Assembly (NCBI GenBank): GCA_040758525.1
Contig: JBFLVQ010000224.1
Coordinates: 1 to 12,844 of the forward strand
Length of the DNA stretch: 12,844 bases
Reading direction: 5' to 3'
DNA from: JBFLVQ01 sp040758525
GTDB lineage: Bacteria > Acidobacteriota > Blastocatellia > Chloracidobacteriales > JADJPF01
Shown here: positions 1-6,725 of the stretch, one piece after another
How positions within the stretch are numbered: position 1 is the first letter of the stretch
How the letters are laid out: each line of letters begins with the position of its first letter
Made by a program: the position numbers and the translations under genes
Notes under the pieces: model-generated
Database searches by the model: none
The model's input: the letters and a program-made list of their open reading frames with translations, nothing else
What the model was told of the DNA's origin: nothing

Positions 1-164
1 AAGTCGATAATATCGACCAGTTTGTTGATCGTATACGACAATTGTCTGAGAATAGTGTGGTACGCAAACAGATGGGTGAATATAATCGTGCCAAGATAGA
101 AGCCCAGTTTACCCTTACACGTTGCACGCAAGGGTATGCCCGCATCTATCAGGAAATTCTATGA
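1..164 (+). CDS. Glycosyltransferase (GT4-like), C-terminal end only
   Basis: An open frame enters from the left edge (first full codon at base 3) and stops with TGA at 162-164, giving about 53 residues. The peptide is amphipathic and ends in a helix with the pattern YNRAKIEAQFTLTRC followed by YARIYQEIL. This matches the usual last helix of GT-B glycosyltransferases of the GT4 group, where an arginine- and lysine-rich stretch and an aromatic-containing segment precede a YxxIY end. The catalytic domains lie outside the window, so the substrate cannot be inferred. Its stop codon overlaps the ATG of the next gene (ATGA at 161-164), which implies translational coupling with the flippase-like membrane protein and a shared role in making or exporting a glycan. 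The call rests on a short tail and could be another GT-B family. Confidence 0.6.
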   Translation, partial: VDNIDQFVDRIRQLSENSVVRKQMGEYNRAKIEAQFTLTRCTQGYARIYQEIL

Positions 165-1195
165 GCAGATCCCGCTTGCGTTGGTTCTTCTTCTCAATTG
201 GGTTAGTACTATTAGCAGTATTGCTACATTCATTAGATCTCTCTTTGGTACTGGCCCAATTACGTTCCTTGGGCGGCTATTTTGCCATTATTACCCTTAC
301 TTCAGGCTTCAAATATTGCTTACGCACTCTCGCCTGGCAGCTAGCGCTTGGTGAGCGAGGTAGGCTCAGCTTCTGGACACTATTTTGGGCACGCTTGGCA
401 GGTGAAGCAGCCAATTACCTTAGTTCTGGGGGCGCATTTGTCGGCGATCCACTTAAAGTGATGCTAGTACGTGACCGCCTATCTTGGTCGGAAGGCCTTG
501 CCTCTGTGTTACTTGAGCGCGCCGCCTATTCCTTTACTGCAGTGCTTGTGCTGCTTGCAGGACTACTCTATGCGCTTGTCTATTTTTCCTTGCCACCCCC
601 GTTTGGACTGATTGCAATGGTAAGCAGTAGCCTAATTACCATTACTCTAGTTATTGCCATTTATGCCTTCCTGCGTCAGTGGCCATTGATTGGATGGTGT
701 ATCAAGGTCGGAGCAAAGCTGCCATTAGTGGGAAGAATCGTTGTAGCGCGCCGCCAAGCCGCCCTAGATGTTGAGGAACGACTCTACATCTACCGCCACT
801 CTCATCCCGCTAACTTTCGTCGCTTACTGGTGCTCAATCTACTCTCACACTGGTTTACAATCTACGAAGTCTATCTGATCTTTCAGGGTTTGGGTGTCCC
901 CCTTAGTTACTCTCAGGCATTACTTGTTGAGGCGCTTACCAAAGCTAATGAGTCGCTGTTCTTCTTTGTCCCGGCTGGTGTAGGCACCTTTGAGGCAGGT
1001 AACCTGGTAATTGTACGTCTATTGCAGAAGAGTGCTACAGTTGGCCTAGCCGTCGCCTTTACCCGCCGTCTACGCTCTCTCTTCTGGGCGGTGCTAGGTA
1101 TTCTAGCTCTATTAGGTTTCGGTATACGCCCTCAACAGTTGCTCCACGGCAGCCTTCCTGAGAATCATGCCGAACCCATTGTGCCTACAAAATAA
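161..1195 (+). CDS. Flippase-like membrane protein, LPG-synthase TM family (UPF0104)
   Basis: A 344-residue polytopic inner-membrane protein. The ATG at 161 was chosen because it overlaps the upstream stop as ATGA and has AGGA at 151-154 in front; a longer reading from TTG at 122 only adds residues that overlap the glycosyltransferase. Hydrophobic segments lie near residues 8-24, 38-62, 115-143, 147-171, 222-245, 255-290 and 293-320. The segment near residue 270 with PAGVGTFEAG is the hallmark of the lysylphosphatidylglycerol synthase TM / flippase-like family, and GGAFVGDPLKV near 90-100 is a second conserved family patch. The cytosolic aminoacyl-transferase domain of MprF is absent, so this is the membrane-only form. 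Such proteins often sit beside glycosyltransferases and are thought to move lipids or lipid-linked sugars; the coupling to the GT here agrees. The actual substrate is unknown. Confidence 0.85.
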   Translation: MSRSRLRWFFFSIGLVLLAVLLHSLDLSLVLAQLRSLGGYFAIITLTSGFKYCLRTLAWQLALGERGRLSFWTLFWARLAGEAANYLSSGGAFVGDPLKVMLVRDRLSWSEGLASVLLERAAYSFTAVLVLLAGLLYALVYFSLPPPFGLIAMVSSSLITITLVIAIYAFLRQWPLIGWCIKVGAKLPLVGRIVVARRQAALDVEERLYIYRHSHPANFRRLLVLNLLSHWFTIYEVYLIFQGLGVPLSYSQALLVEALTKANESLFFFVPAGVGTFEAGNLVIVRLLQKSATVGLAVAFTRRLRSLFWAVLGILALLGFGIRPQQLLHGSLPENHAEPIVPTK

Positions 1196-1219
1196 TGTAG
1201 TCTTTCTAGCACGTCATAC

Positions 1220-1248
1220 TTGACATTGTGGTTACCTTGGGCTACTCT
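1220..1248 (+). promoter_or_regulatory. Candidate sigma70 promoter for the HARE-HTH gene
   Basis: A perfect -35 hexamer TTGACA at 1220-1225 is followed by a 17-base spacer and a weak -10, TACTCT (1243-1248, 3 of 6 matches). It lies between the membrane-protein stop and the ATG at 1335, giving a leader of about 80 bases. A 6-bp hairpin overlaps the -10 (see 1237-1260). The poor -10 keeps confidence low. Confidence 0.35.
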
Positions 1249-1260
1249 GTAGCCACCAAA
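1237..1260. repeat. Short perfect hairpin between membrane-protein and HARE genes
   Basis: GGCTAC (1240-1245) and GTAGCC (1249-1254) form a 6-bp stem around a TCT loop. TTGG (1237-1240) and CCAA (1257-1260) could extend it with a bulge. No U-run follows on either strand, so it is not a classical intrinsic terminator. It could be an operator or an RNA structure in the leader. Confidence 0.35.
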
Positions 1261-1334
1261 GAACAGTGGTTGACGCTTTCACAAAAGAGTTTGCGCGCGA
1301 CTGGAAATGGATCGCAGAGAAGAGGAACATCAAG

Positions 1335-2003
1335 ATGAGTTATAGAGATGCAGCACTCGAGATCTTGCGCAAGGAACGGCGGGCAATGACTGCCAAAGAG
1401 ATCATTGCCATAGCAACAGCCTGTGGGCTAATCGCAAATGTAGGGCGCACTCCGGACGCCTCCTTAGCAGGACGTCTCTACACAGATATCCAACGTCATG
1501 GCGAGGAGTCGCCTTTTATCCAGGTAGGACCGCGTAAATATGCGCTAAGAGAATGGATGGAGGTAGCGCCTACAATTGCTTCGCCCCAAGTTTCACCATT
1601 AAGAGAGAAACTACTTAAACTCAGTCTTGAGTTGTTACGTGAGAAGTTTTACGGCTCGATAATGTCACTTGACGAGGAGTTGCGTGCTCGCTTCATTAGC
1701 GAACTGATTGCTGGTATGCGTGCGGCGGGCGTCAATGTTACCAATCATCTACTACTACTTGGCGTACACTCAGGTCGCTCTGAGGCTGCTTCTGCCACTG
1801 ATATTGCGCTACTACTACGCTACTACCGTATTAATAACCCACCTGTCTTTGATCTTGCTGTTGATATCATAGATCGCTTTCCCACACTCTCTACATTACT
1901 ACAGGAGACGGAAAGGGAGGCTACTGTGATTACATCACGCACACGTACCCGTAATAGCCGTCCCATCGCCTTTGCCAAGGCAAGCAAAAATGGTGATGAG
2001 TAA
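1335..2003 (+). CDS. HARE-HTH winged-helix protein with orphan C-terminal domain
   Basis: A 222-residue soluble protein. Residues 1-74 match the HARE-HTH (HB1/ASXL restriction-endonuclease HTH) fold: the N-terminal MSYRDAALEILRKE, then AMTAKEIIAIATACGLI, then a region with NVGRTPDASLAGRLYTDIQR, and a wing ending FIQVGPRKYALREW. This domain is a DNA-binding winged helix known in the ASXL family, in the RNA polymerase delta subunit and fused to restriction enzymes. Residues 86-205 are mostly helical and were not recognised; the last 20 are basic and polar. ATG 1335 was preferred over GTG 1266 because AGAGGA lies 8 bases upstream and family members normally begin at this MSYR motif. The gene stands alone, without a nuclease or methylase next to it, so a role as a chromosomal DNA-binding or transcription-related protein is more likely than restriction. 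The target is unknown. Confidence 0.75.
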   Translation: MSYRDAALEILRKERRAMTAKEIIAIATACGLIANVGRTPDASLAGRLYTDIQRHGEESPFIQVGPRKYALREWMEVAPTIASPQVSPLREKLLKLSLELLREKFYGSIMSLDEELRARFISELIAGMRAAGVNVTNHLLLLGVHSGRSEAASATDIALLLRYYRINNPPVFDLAVDIIDRFPTLSTLLQETEREATVITSRTRTRNSRPIAFAKASKNGDE

Positions 2004-2097
2004 TTTAACCGATTCTTAAAGATATAATAATTCATTTATTACTAATATTGCCTACGCCTAGTTAGATAGTTGTGTAGTGTGATCCTTTACTACCCAT

Positions 2098-2118
2098 TGC
2101 CAGAGTTTTCCACTGGCA
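2098..2118. repeat. Inverted repeat in the 2004-2187 intergenic region
   Basis: TGCCAG (2098-2103) and CTGGCA (2113-2118) form a perfect 6-bp stem with a 9-base loop; CTAC (2090-2093) and GTAG (2119-2122) could extend it across a 4-base bulge. No T-run follows, so termination is not supported. The rest of this 184-base gap is AT-rich with an A-run at 2154-2160. No convincing promoter pair for the downstream gene was found. Confidence 0.3.
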
Positions 2119-2187
2119 GTAGAACACCTCTTTAAGATAGAATTAGATATCCTAAAAAAATTTTCGTGACGCCATTGCGAGGTATAA

Positions 2188-3690
2188 ATGCTAGGCCGAT
2201 TTGATCGCAAGTTTTTTATAGACTTTCTGCGCGATATCGATGAGGCGGAGCTGAGTGGTATTCTGCGTCTTCGGCAAAATCGAAGTTTGAAAGCACTCTT
2301 CTTTGAATCTGGCTATCTAGTCTTTGGGATCAGTAATCTACCAGACGAAGAATTAGGCCAGTACCTTATCAACATAGGCCGTATCCCGGCCGCTCATTTA
2401 CAGTCATTACAATCTCAGGCAAGCCGTCTCCAGCCGCTTACCAAACTATTGATTCTACATAATCTAATTAGTCATGAGGAACTGGTACAGATCGAATATG
2501 AGGTGATCTCGGGGATGGCCATCTCCTGCTTCCACTGGGAGGATGGTGAATATACTTTTGATGGTAGCAAAACTGCTGATCATGAATTTAAGCTCCAGAT
2601 ACGTGCATCGGAGATTCTTATTGAAGGTATACGTCGTATGCGCGATGAGAGCTATATACATAAGGCAATTGGCGAGATGGTGCAGATTGTACGCCCTGTG
2701 CGGAATATCAAAGCCCGTCTTAGCCGGTTGAAGCTTAATCCTATGGAGGAGTTTGTGCTCTCGCGGATTGATCGACCGCAAACAGTATCACAATTGATCG
2801 CCAATTGTGGCCGGCCTGATATAGAGATTTTGCGGCCACTCTATGCGCTGCTGGCTACGGGTGTGTTGGATCCCTTGGAAGAAGCGACCGAATCGCTACC
2901 AAGCACTCCCCTGCCCACTGCACCAATGTCTGCACCACTACCCAGTTCACCACTAACTACTTCGCCGCTCTCTAATCCGCCACTACCCAGTGCACCGGTG
3001 ACTCGGCCAGTTACTAATCCAATAAAGCCAAGTATCATGCCGCCACCGCTAACTCCGCCGGCGCCAACTGCCTCTTCGCCGCGTGCCTCTGGGGCATTTC
3101 AACGGCTTTCACCACTGGATCAGACTTATAGCACCCTGCAGACCGCACAGAACCAGAGTTCTAATCCAGCCAACACCGCAGGTATATCACGTCGCCCTAA
3201 CTCGAAAATAAATACCGCTAAATTGGAAGCATTGGCTGGTATCAAGATCCGCTCTTCAACTGGCCCACTCAATTCAGAATCAACTGAGCGTGCTGAACAA
3301 TGGTTTATGCAGGGCAAGCAGTCATTACGTATTGGCGATCTGCGTCGTGCTGAACTACTCTTTCGCCAAGCTGCCGAAGCTGCACCAGAAAAAGCCAAAT
3401 ATTTGCTTGCACTAGCAATGCTACTGATGAAACGGCCAGCAGCACGTAAAGAGGCGGAAGGAATGCTGCTGCGTTGCTGCGAACTGGAGCCTCTTGCGAT
3501 TGAACCACGTATACAACTAGCGGCTATATACGAACAACAAGGGCTAGCGGCAAAAGCTGAACAACTCTATAAGAGTGTGCTTAGTATCGATCCAGAACAT
3601 CCGGTCGCTTCCCAAAAGGTGAAGAAAGAGGAAGGCTCGATCTGGAAATCGGACATGGGCTCGCTCTTTTCTAAGATCCTCAAGAAATAG
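2188..3690 (+). CDS. PATAN/DUF4388 protein with Pro-rich linker and TPR tail
   Basis: A 500-residue cytoplasmic protein. ATG 2188 has GAGG at 2178-2181, six bases upstream. Residues 1-155 form a PATAN (DUF4388) module: a start with ELSGILRLRQ, then LKALFFESGYLVFGISN, an ELGQYLINIGRI segment, ISHEELVQIE, and FHWEDGEYTFD. Residues 158-232 look like a small winged-helix extension typical of these proteins (LNPMEEFVLSRID followed by LRPLYALLATGVLDPL). Residues 236-299 are a Pro/Ser/Thr linker. Residues 368-478 carry about three TPR-like units, including AEQLYKSVLSIDPEHP. PATAN proteins are known from two-component and motility signalling (cyanobacterial PatA-type regulators, myxobacterial proteins) and act through protein-protein contacts, not catalysis. 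The gene is monocistronic as far as can be seen. A second PATAN-TPR gene lies at 6813. The signal it senses is unknown. Confidence 0.8.
   Translation: MLGRFDRKFFIDFLRDIDEAELSGILRLRQNRSLKALFFESGYLVFGISNLPDEELGQYLINIGRIPAAHLQSLQSQASRLQPLTKLLILHNLISHEELVQIEYEVISGMAISCFHWEDGEYTFDGSKTADHEFKLQIRASEILIEGIRRMRDESYIHKAIGEMVQIVRPVRNIKARLSRLKLNPMEEFVLSRIDRPQTVSQLIANCGRPDIEILRPLYALLATGVLDPLEEATESLPSTPLPTAPMSAPLPSSPLTTSPLSNPPLPSAPVTRPVTNPIKPSIMPPPLTPPAPTASSPRASGAFQRLSPLDQTYSTLQTAQNQSSNPANTAGISRRPNSKINTAKLEALAGIKIRSSTGPLNSESTERAEQWFMQGKQSLRIGDLRRAELLFRQAAEAAPEKAKYLLALAMLLMKRPAARKEAEGMLLRCCELEPLAIEPRIQLAAIYEQQGLAAKAEQLYKSVLSIDPEHPVASQKVKKEEGSIWKSDMGSLFSKILKK
2895..3075 (+). repeat. Degenerate Pro/Ser/Thr-coding low-complexity tract
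   Basis: Inside the PATAN gene, CCACTACCCAGT recurs (for example near 2934 and 2981) and the code is dominated by CCA/CCG/CCC, ACT and TCA/TCT codons. It encodes a flexible linker between the PATAN and TPR parts and is likely to vary in length between relatives. Confidence 0.55.
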
Positions 3691-3709
3691 TCACTAAAGC
3701 TCAACAGAG

Positions 3710-3758
3710 TGGATTGCGGATTTTGTCGATCTAAAGAAATCACCAAACCCGCAATCCA
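3710..3758. terminator. 10-bp inverted repeat between convergent genes
   Basis: TGGATTGCGG (3710-3719) and CCGCAATCCA (3749-3758) are exact reverse complements separated by 29 bases, and they lie in the 88-base gap between convergent genes. A hairpin here could terminate both transcripts, but the loop is long and no clear U-run follows. GATTT (3719-3723) and AAATC (3737-3741) could form an inner stem. GGATT occurs twice in phase (3711 and 3718), so this may be a decayed copy of a dispersed repeat. Confidence 0.4.
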
Positions 3759-3778
3759 ATACCAATAGTCTCTACTTT

Positions 3779-5146
3779 CTAGCGACGATTGCTACTAACC
3801 TTATACATACCTCTAGATGTCTTGTGGACAGTTGCATACGGTTTAGTGCCTTTTGCTCGATTGCTACGTGTTCTTGCAAGTTTAGTATGGTATTGCTTAC
3901 TACCTGATGTCTTAGCTGCTACATGATAAGCAGATAGTCGGCGCGCCATATAGTCACGAGCAATATCGATCTGTGGCTCAGCAGGATTCTCTAATGTATG
4001 CAGAATCGAAAGGTATATATTGGTCTCGTGTGGTAGAGCACGTGTCCAATCGACATTATGACGATCTAGGTAACTAGGAATACGTGTAGGATTGGAGTTA
4101 TAGCCTGCTGCCATCAGATCATTAAGCCGTACAATTGTGTCTAACGCTGTCGCCGTGGTGCTATTTTTGCGATAGAAATCATAAGTCATGGTCAGGTAAA
4201 GCAGCATTGCCCGCATTGCCTGCTCATGATCAGCCATCGCTGTGACAAAACTCTCATCCAATCTAGCACCTGGAAAGGCATTGCGTACCAGGCGATAAGT
4301 GCTGGGGATCATCTGTATCATTCCGCCAGCACCAGCACTACTGATTGAATAACGGTAGGTCTCGCCACGGTTGAGTGCATAAAGTGTATAGATCTCTTCA
4401 AAGAGCTTGATAGGTGGCTCATTAACAAAGCGGTAATGATCGACATGCTCAACTACTGTGAGCTTCTCGGCCATCTCTTGCATAGATGGCATAATCTCAT
4501 AACCAGCCGCCTTTAGCTCAGTAGTAGCTTGTACGACACGGTCATGTATATAGGCTTTACCATCTGATACTAATGCTGCAGAGCGCAATTGATAATGAGC
4601 AGGTGTATAGTAAGCGAAGCGTTGCGCACCATTTTCGATTGTAAAGGCGAGCGTCAATGGTATCCAATCCTGTGTACTTTGCACCGAAAGCTTAGTATTT
4701 ACGCCATTGGGCTCATCAACAATCAATGTTGCGGATTCACCTTTGATCGTCACCGGCAAGTTTGCACCGCGTACACGCAATAGTTGCTTGTTAACCGACA
4801 AGACTACAATCTCGTCTGTTTTCGCTGACCAACAACTTACCCAAACAGTGCCTGACATAGGTCTCGCCTGCGTGGCAAGCGCTTGGCGTGCGCGTGCTAA
4901 TGGTTGATAGATGTTACTGGCTAAACGTGTCGGCTGTGTAGTTGCAACCGTCTTACGCCTAGCATCTTGAAATAGTCTGTTATTGATACGATTACGATTA
5001 AAAAACCCTTGCCCTTCCTGTTCCAACTTCTTCAATTGTTGAGCAAAAAGCGGCCAGGAGAAAAGACTTAAAGCGAAAATGCAGCCCAGACTGCTACTAC
5101 ATAGAATGAGGCGATAACGCGCCGCACTCTTCCCTTGCTTGTTCAT
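3779..5146 (-). CDS. Lytic transglycosylase-like (SLT-fold) exported protein
   Basis: A 455-residue protein with an N-terminal hydrophobic segment at about 12-35, ending LFAQQ, that fits a signal peptide or membrane anchor. Residues 95-195 are beta-rich and were not recognised. Residues 240-390 match the SLT lysozyme-like fold: probable catalytic Glu262 in RGETYRYS, then AGAGGMIQMIPSTY (motif II, near 271-284), AAGYNSNPTRI (motif III, near 346) and LPHETNIYLSIL (motif IV, near 371). Such enzymes cut the MurNAc-GlcNAc bond of peptidoglycan in the periplasm. The spacing from Glu262 to GA is two residues shorter than the usual E-x11-GA. The C-terminal 45 residues are rich in Lys, Arg and Ser, suggesting binding to anionic wall or nucleic acid polymers. 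ATG 5146 is preceded by purine-rich AAGGAAGTGAAGTAAGG. A good -35 lies upstream (5318-5323). No partner gene is adjacent. Confidence 0.7.
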   Translation of the reverse strand: MNKQGKSAARYRLILCSSSLGCIFALSLFSWPLFAQQLKKLEQEGQGFFNRNRINNRLFQDARRKTVATTQPTRLASNIYQPLARARQALATQARPMSGTVWVSCWSAKTDEIVVLSVNKQLLRVRGANLPVTIKGESATLIVDEPNGVNTKLSVQSTQDWIPLTLAFTIENGAQRFAYYTPAHYQLRSAALVSDGKAYIHDRVVQATTELKAAGYEIMPSMQEMAEKLTVVEHVDHYRFVNEPPIKLFEEIYTLYALNRGETYRYSISSAGAGGMIQMIPSTYRLVRNAFPGARLDESFVTAMADHEQAMRAMLLYLTMTYDFYRKNSTTATALDTIVRLNDLMAAGYNSNPTRIPSYLDRHNVDWTRALPHETNIYLSILHTLENPAEPQIDIARDYMARRLSAYHVAAKTSGSKQYHTKLARTRSNRAKGTKPYATVHKTSRGMYKVSSNRR

Positions 5147-5193
5147 ACCTTACTTCACTTCCTTACTCGTCCCCAGCGAAAAAAGATACCTGG

Positions 5194-5212
5194 CAAGCCA
5201 ATAGGCGGCTTG
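5194..5212 (-). terminator. Weak hairpin downstream of the GntR gene
   Basis: CAAGCC (5194-5199) and GGCTTG (5207-5212) form a 6-bp stem with a 7-base loop. Read on the minus strand, a run of six T follows about nine bases later (5180-5185 on the plus strand is A-rich). That gap is long for an intrinsic terminator. It lies within the leader of the transglycosylase gene, so it might instead act as an attenuator. Confidence 0.25.
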
Positions 5213-5294
5213 AGCAGTAAATACCATTTGTTGGGTGTAGTCAGTTTAGCGGACTCTAGGGTTTGTAGTTTGGCCTATTTTCCGCCGAGAACTA

Positions 5295-5323
5295 ACATTA
5301 ACTGGCAAAGCGAACCTTGTCAA
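5295..5323 (-). promoter_or_regulatory. Candidate promoter for the lytic transglycosylase gene
   Basis: On the minus strand TTGACA (5318-5323) is followed by a 17-base spacer and TAATGT (5295-5300). The -35 is consensus; the -10 matches at 3 of 6 positions. It sits just inside the intergenic region after the GntR stop and would leave a leader of about 140 bases containing the hairpin at 5194-5212. Confidence 0.4.
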
Positions 5324-5341
5324 CTAGGCAAGCGGAGATAA

Positions 5342-6139
5342 CTAACTGGAAGGCACGATGGTTTCATCGCTGGGCTCGAAGTTCTGGGCAAGCTCATTAA
5401 GCATAAAGTCGTTGACTAGGGCAAGAAAGTAGCGGGTATTGTTTGCCAGGGTTTCACCATCACGTCGTCTAAGTGCATCCAATACAATTTCGGAATTACG
5501 TATCACCTGCTGCAGATCCGGAATCGCCTGGAAGAAGTGGGCAGAGATCGTAAGGTAGACAGGTCGTAGAGAATTATAGAGTAGTTGCGCAAAGATATTA
5601 CCACTAGCACGAGCCATCTCGGTATGAAACTTAAAATCGAGTTCCATCATACGAGTACGATCCTCTTGCATAGTACGCTGCTCTGCTACAATCGCTTCAA
5701 GCCGCTCTATATGTTCAGGGGTAGCATTAGTTGCTGCCATACGAAAGAGTTCTGGCACAACTAACAAGCGAAATTCGAGTACCGAACGCACAATACGCTT
5801 TTCTAATGGAAGGCCAGATTGGATTACCGACATAAGAAAATCTATACTGGCGTGCTCTTGGTAATCTAGCACATAGATACCATCGCCATGGCGTACCTCT
5901 ACTAGCTTAAGCGCTTGTAATCGTTTAAGAGCCTCTCGTAGTGGCACGCGTGTTACCCCCAATTGGCGTGACAGTTCACGTTCTGGAGGTAATTTCTCAC
6001 CTGGCTTCAGCTCGCCTAAGAAGATTTTTTCTTGTAGCATCAGAAAGATCTCTTCTGAGACTTTGCGGCGCGGCACACGAGGAAAACGTTCTGCTTCCAC
6101 CTGGTATCCCTTATCCTCTCTTAATCGAAATTTACTCAT
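5342..6139 (-). CDS. GntR-family transcriptional regulator, FadR subfamily (FCD domain)
   Basis: A 265-residue cytoplasmic regulator. Residues 24-92 form the GntR winged helix: KVSEEIFLMLQEKIFLGELK, PGEKLPPERELSRQLGVTR, VPLREALKRLQALKLVEVR and the wing HGDGIYV. Residues 112-245 form the helical FCD ligand-binding domain with ELDFKFHTEMARASGN. Of the usual metal-site residues, Asp168 and His172 are present, but the two later histidines appear replaced (RNSEIVLDAL where a His normally follows the acidic or polar residue, and NNTRYFL where a His normally precedes the leucine). Either the metal site is lost or the ligand is bound another way, as in FadR itself. ATG 6137-6139 was chosen over TTG 6160 because the predicted promoter would start transcription near 6160. 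It lies downstream of the CYTH gene on the same strand, 67 bases away. The ligand and regulon are unknown. Confidence 0.88.
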   Translation of the reverse strand: MSKFRLREDKGYQVEAERFPRVPRRKVSEEIFLMLQEKIFLGELKPGEKLPPERELSRQLGVTRVPLREALKRLQALKLVEVRHGDGIYVLDYQEHASIDFLMSVIQSGLPLEKRIVRSVLEFRLLVVPELFRMAATNATPEHIERLEAIVAEQRTMQEDRTRMMELDFKFHTEMARASGNIFAQLLYNSLRPVYLTISAHFFQAIPDLQQVIRNSEIVLDALRRRDGETLANNTRYFLALVNDFMLNELAQNFEPSDETIVPSS

Positions 6140-6163
6140 CAAGGTGAAATCCGTTATCAAATT

Positions 6164-6176
6164 TTGGTTATATCAA
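6164..6176. promoter_or_regulatory. Candidate GntR-type operator over the regulator's -10
   Basis: The plus strand reads TTGGTTATATCAA, an imperfect palindrome with arms TTG and CAA and four of six symmetric pairs. It covers the -10 of the regulator's own promoter, a usual position for autorepression by FCD-type GntR proteins. The symmetry is only partial, so this is suggestive. Confidence 0.3.
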
Positions 6177-6196
6177 CATTCCGGAAAAAGCGTCAA
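6167..6196 (-). promoter_or_regulatory. Promoter for the GntR/FCD gene
   Basis: On the minus strand TTGACG (6191-6196) is followed by an 18-base spacer and TATAAC (6167-6172). Each hexamer matches the sigma70 consensus at 5 of 6 positions. The predicted start site near 6160 gives a leader of about 20 bases before ATG 6139, so the regulator can be made independently of the CYTH gene upstream. Confidence 0.5.
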
Positions 6197-6206
6197 CCAC
6201 AAAAGC

Positions 6207-6725
6207 CTACAGTAGATCCGAATAAGAGCCAGCAAGACAATCTTGTGGCGCAATGGCAAGCAACTCAGTAAGATATTCTAGTGTCTTATGAGCCTGCAAC
6301 CATTCTGCTTCATCACCATACCTGATCAGATATTCAAATTCAATAAACTCGCCTAGCCCTTCTACCTGATCTAAATGAATACGAGTATTGCCAGCATAGA
6401 GGAAAATCTCTCGTTGTTTAATAACAGTCGTCAATACTTCTGCATTGGCAACGGTCGCCAATGCCTCTGTACAAGAAAGTTCTTGTAAGCGGTAGCGACT
6501 AGCTTTGGCATTGCGAGTATTAGCACGTTGATAAGGTATCAGAAAAGCATGCGTGTCATCGATAATACGAATCTTGACACGCTGCTCACCCACTACTAGA
6601 TAGTAGTCGCGCTGATGCTCTAGGCCAAGCCGTGGGATCGCGGCAGCAACAAGACGGCGACGTGACTCCCCAAGGTCACGTGCATATGCTTTCAGTTCAA
6701 GATTTTCTCGATCTAGATTAGACAT
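6207..6725 (-). CDS. CYTH-domain protein (class IV adenylate cyclase / triphosphatase type)
   Basis: A 172-residue single-domain protein of the triphosphate tunnel metalloenzyme superfamily. Visible motifs in order: NLELKA (8-13, the ExExK strand with Asn in place of the first Glu), QRDYYLVVGEQRVKIRI (38-54), FLIPYQRAN (61-69), ASRYRL (75-80), KQREIFLYAGNTRIHLDQV (103-121), LGEFIEFEYLI (124-134) and the tail GSYSDLL. Basic residues in the tunnel would bind a triphosphate and the acidic ones metal ions. Relatives include CyaB adenylate cyclases, which make cAMP from ATP, and inorganic or thiamine triphosphatases; sequence alone does not separate these, though the compact form with a SYSDLL end is commonly annotated as class IV adenylate cyclase. 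The start is ATG 6725; no strong Shine-Dalgarno is seen. It is divergent from the PATAN-TPR gene at 6813 and followed by the GntR gene. Confidence 0.78.
   Translation of the reverse strand: MSNLDRENLELKAYARDLGESRRRLVAAAIPRLGLEHQRDYYLVVGEQRVKIRIIDDTHAFLIPYQRANTRNAKASRYRLQELSCTEALATVANAEVLTTVIKQREIFLYAGNTRIHLDQVEGLGEFIEFEYLIRYGDEAEWLQAHKTLEYLTELLAIAPQDCLAGSYSDLL

Noticed and set aside
122..160. Longer start (TTG 122) for the flippase-like gene
   Set aside because: It overlaps the glycosyltransferase tail; ATG 161 with AGGA upstream and ATGA overlap is far better.
1266..1334. GTG 1266 start for the HARE-HTH gene
   Set aside because: The family normally begins at the MSYR motif, and AGAGGA precedes ATG 1335; the extra 23 residues lie in the likely leader.
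2464..2781. 105-codon minus-strand open frame
   Set aside because: Antisense to the conserved PATAN region; no Shine-Dalgarno or domain.
2895..3075. Possible CRISPR or minisatellite array
   Set aside because: Repeats are irregular, in frame and encode a Pro/Ser/Thr linker; there are no constant repeats with unique spacers.
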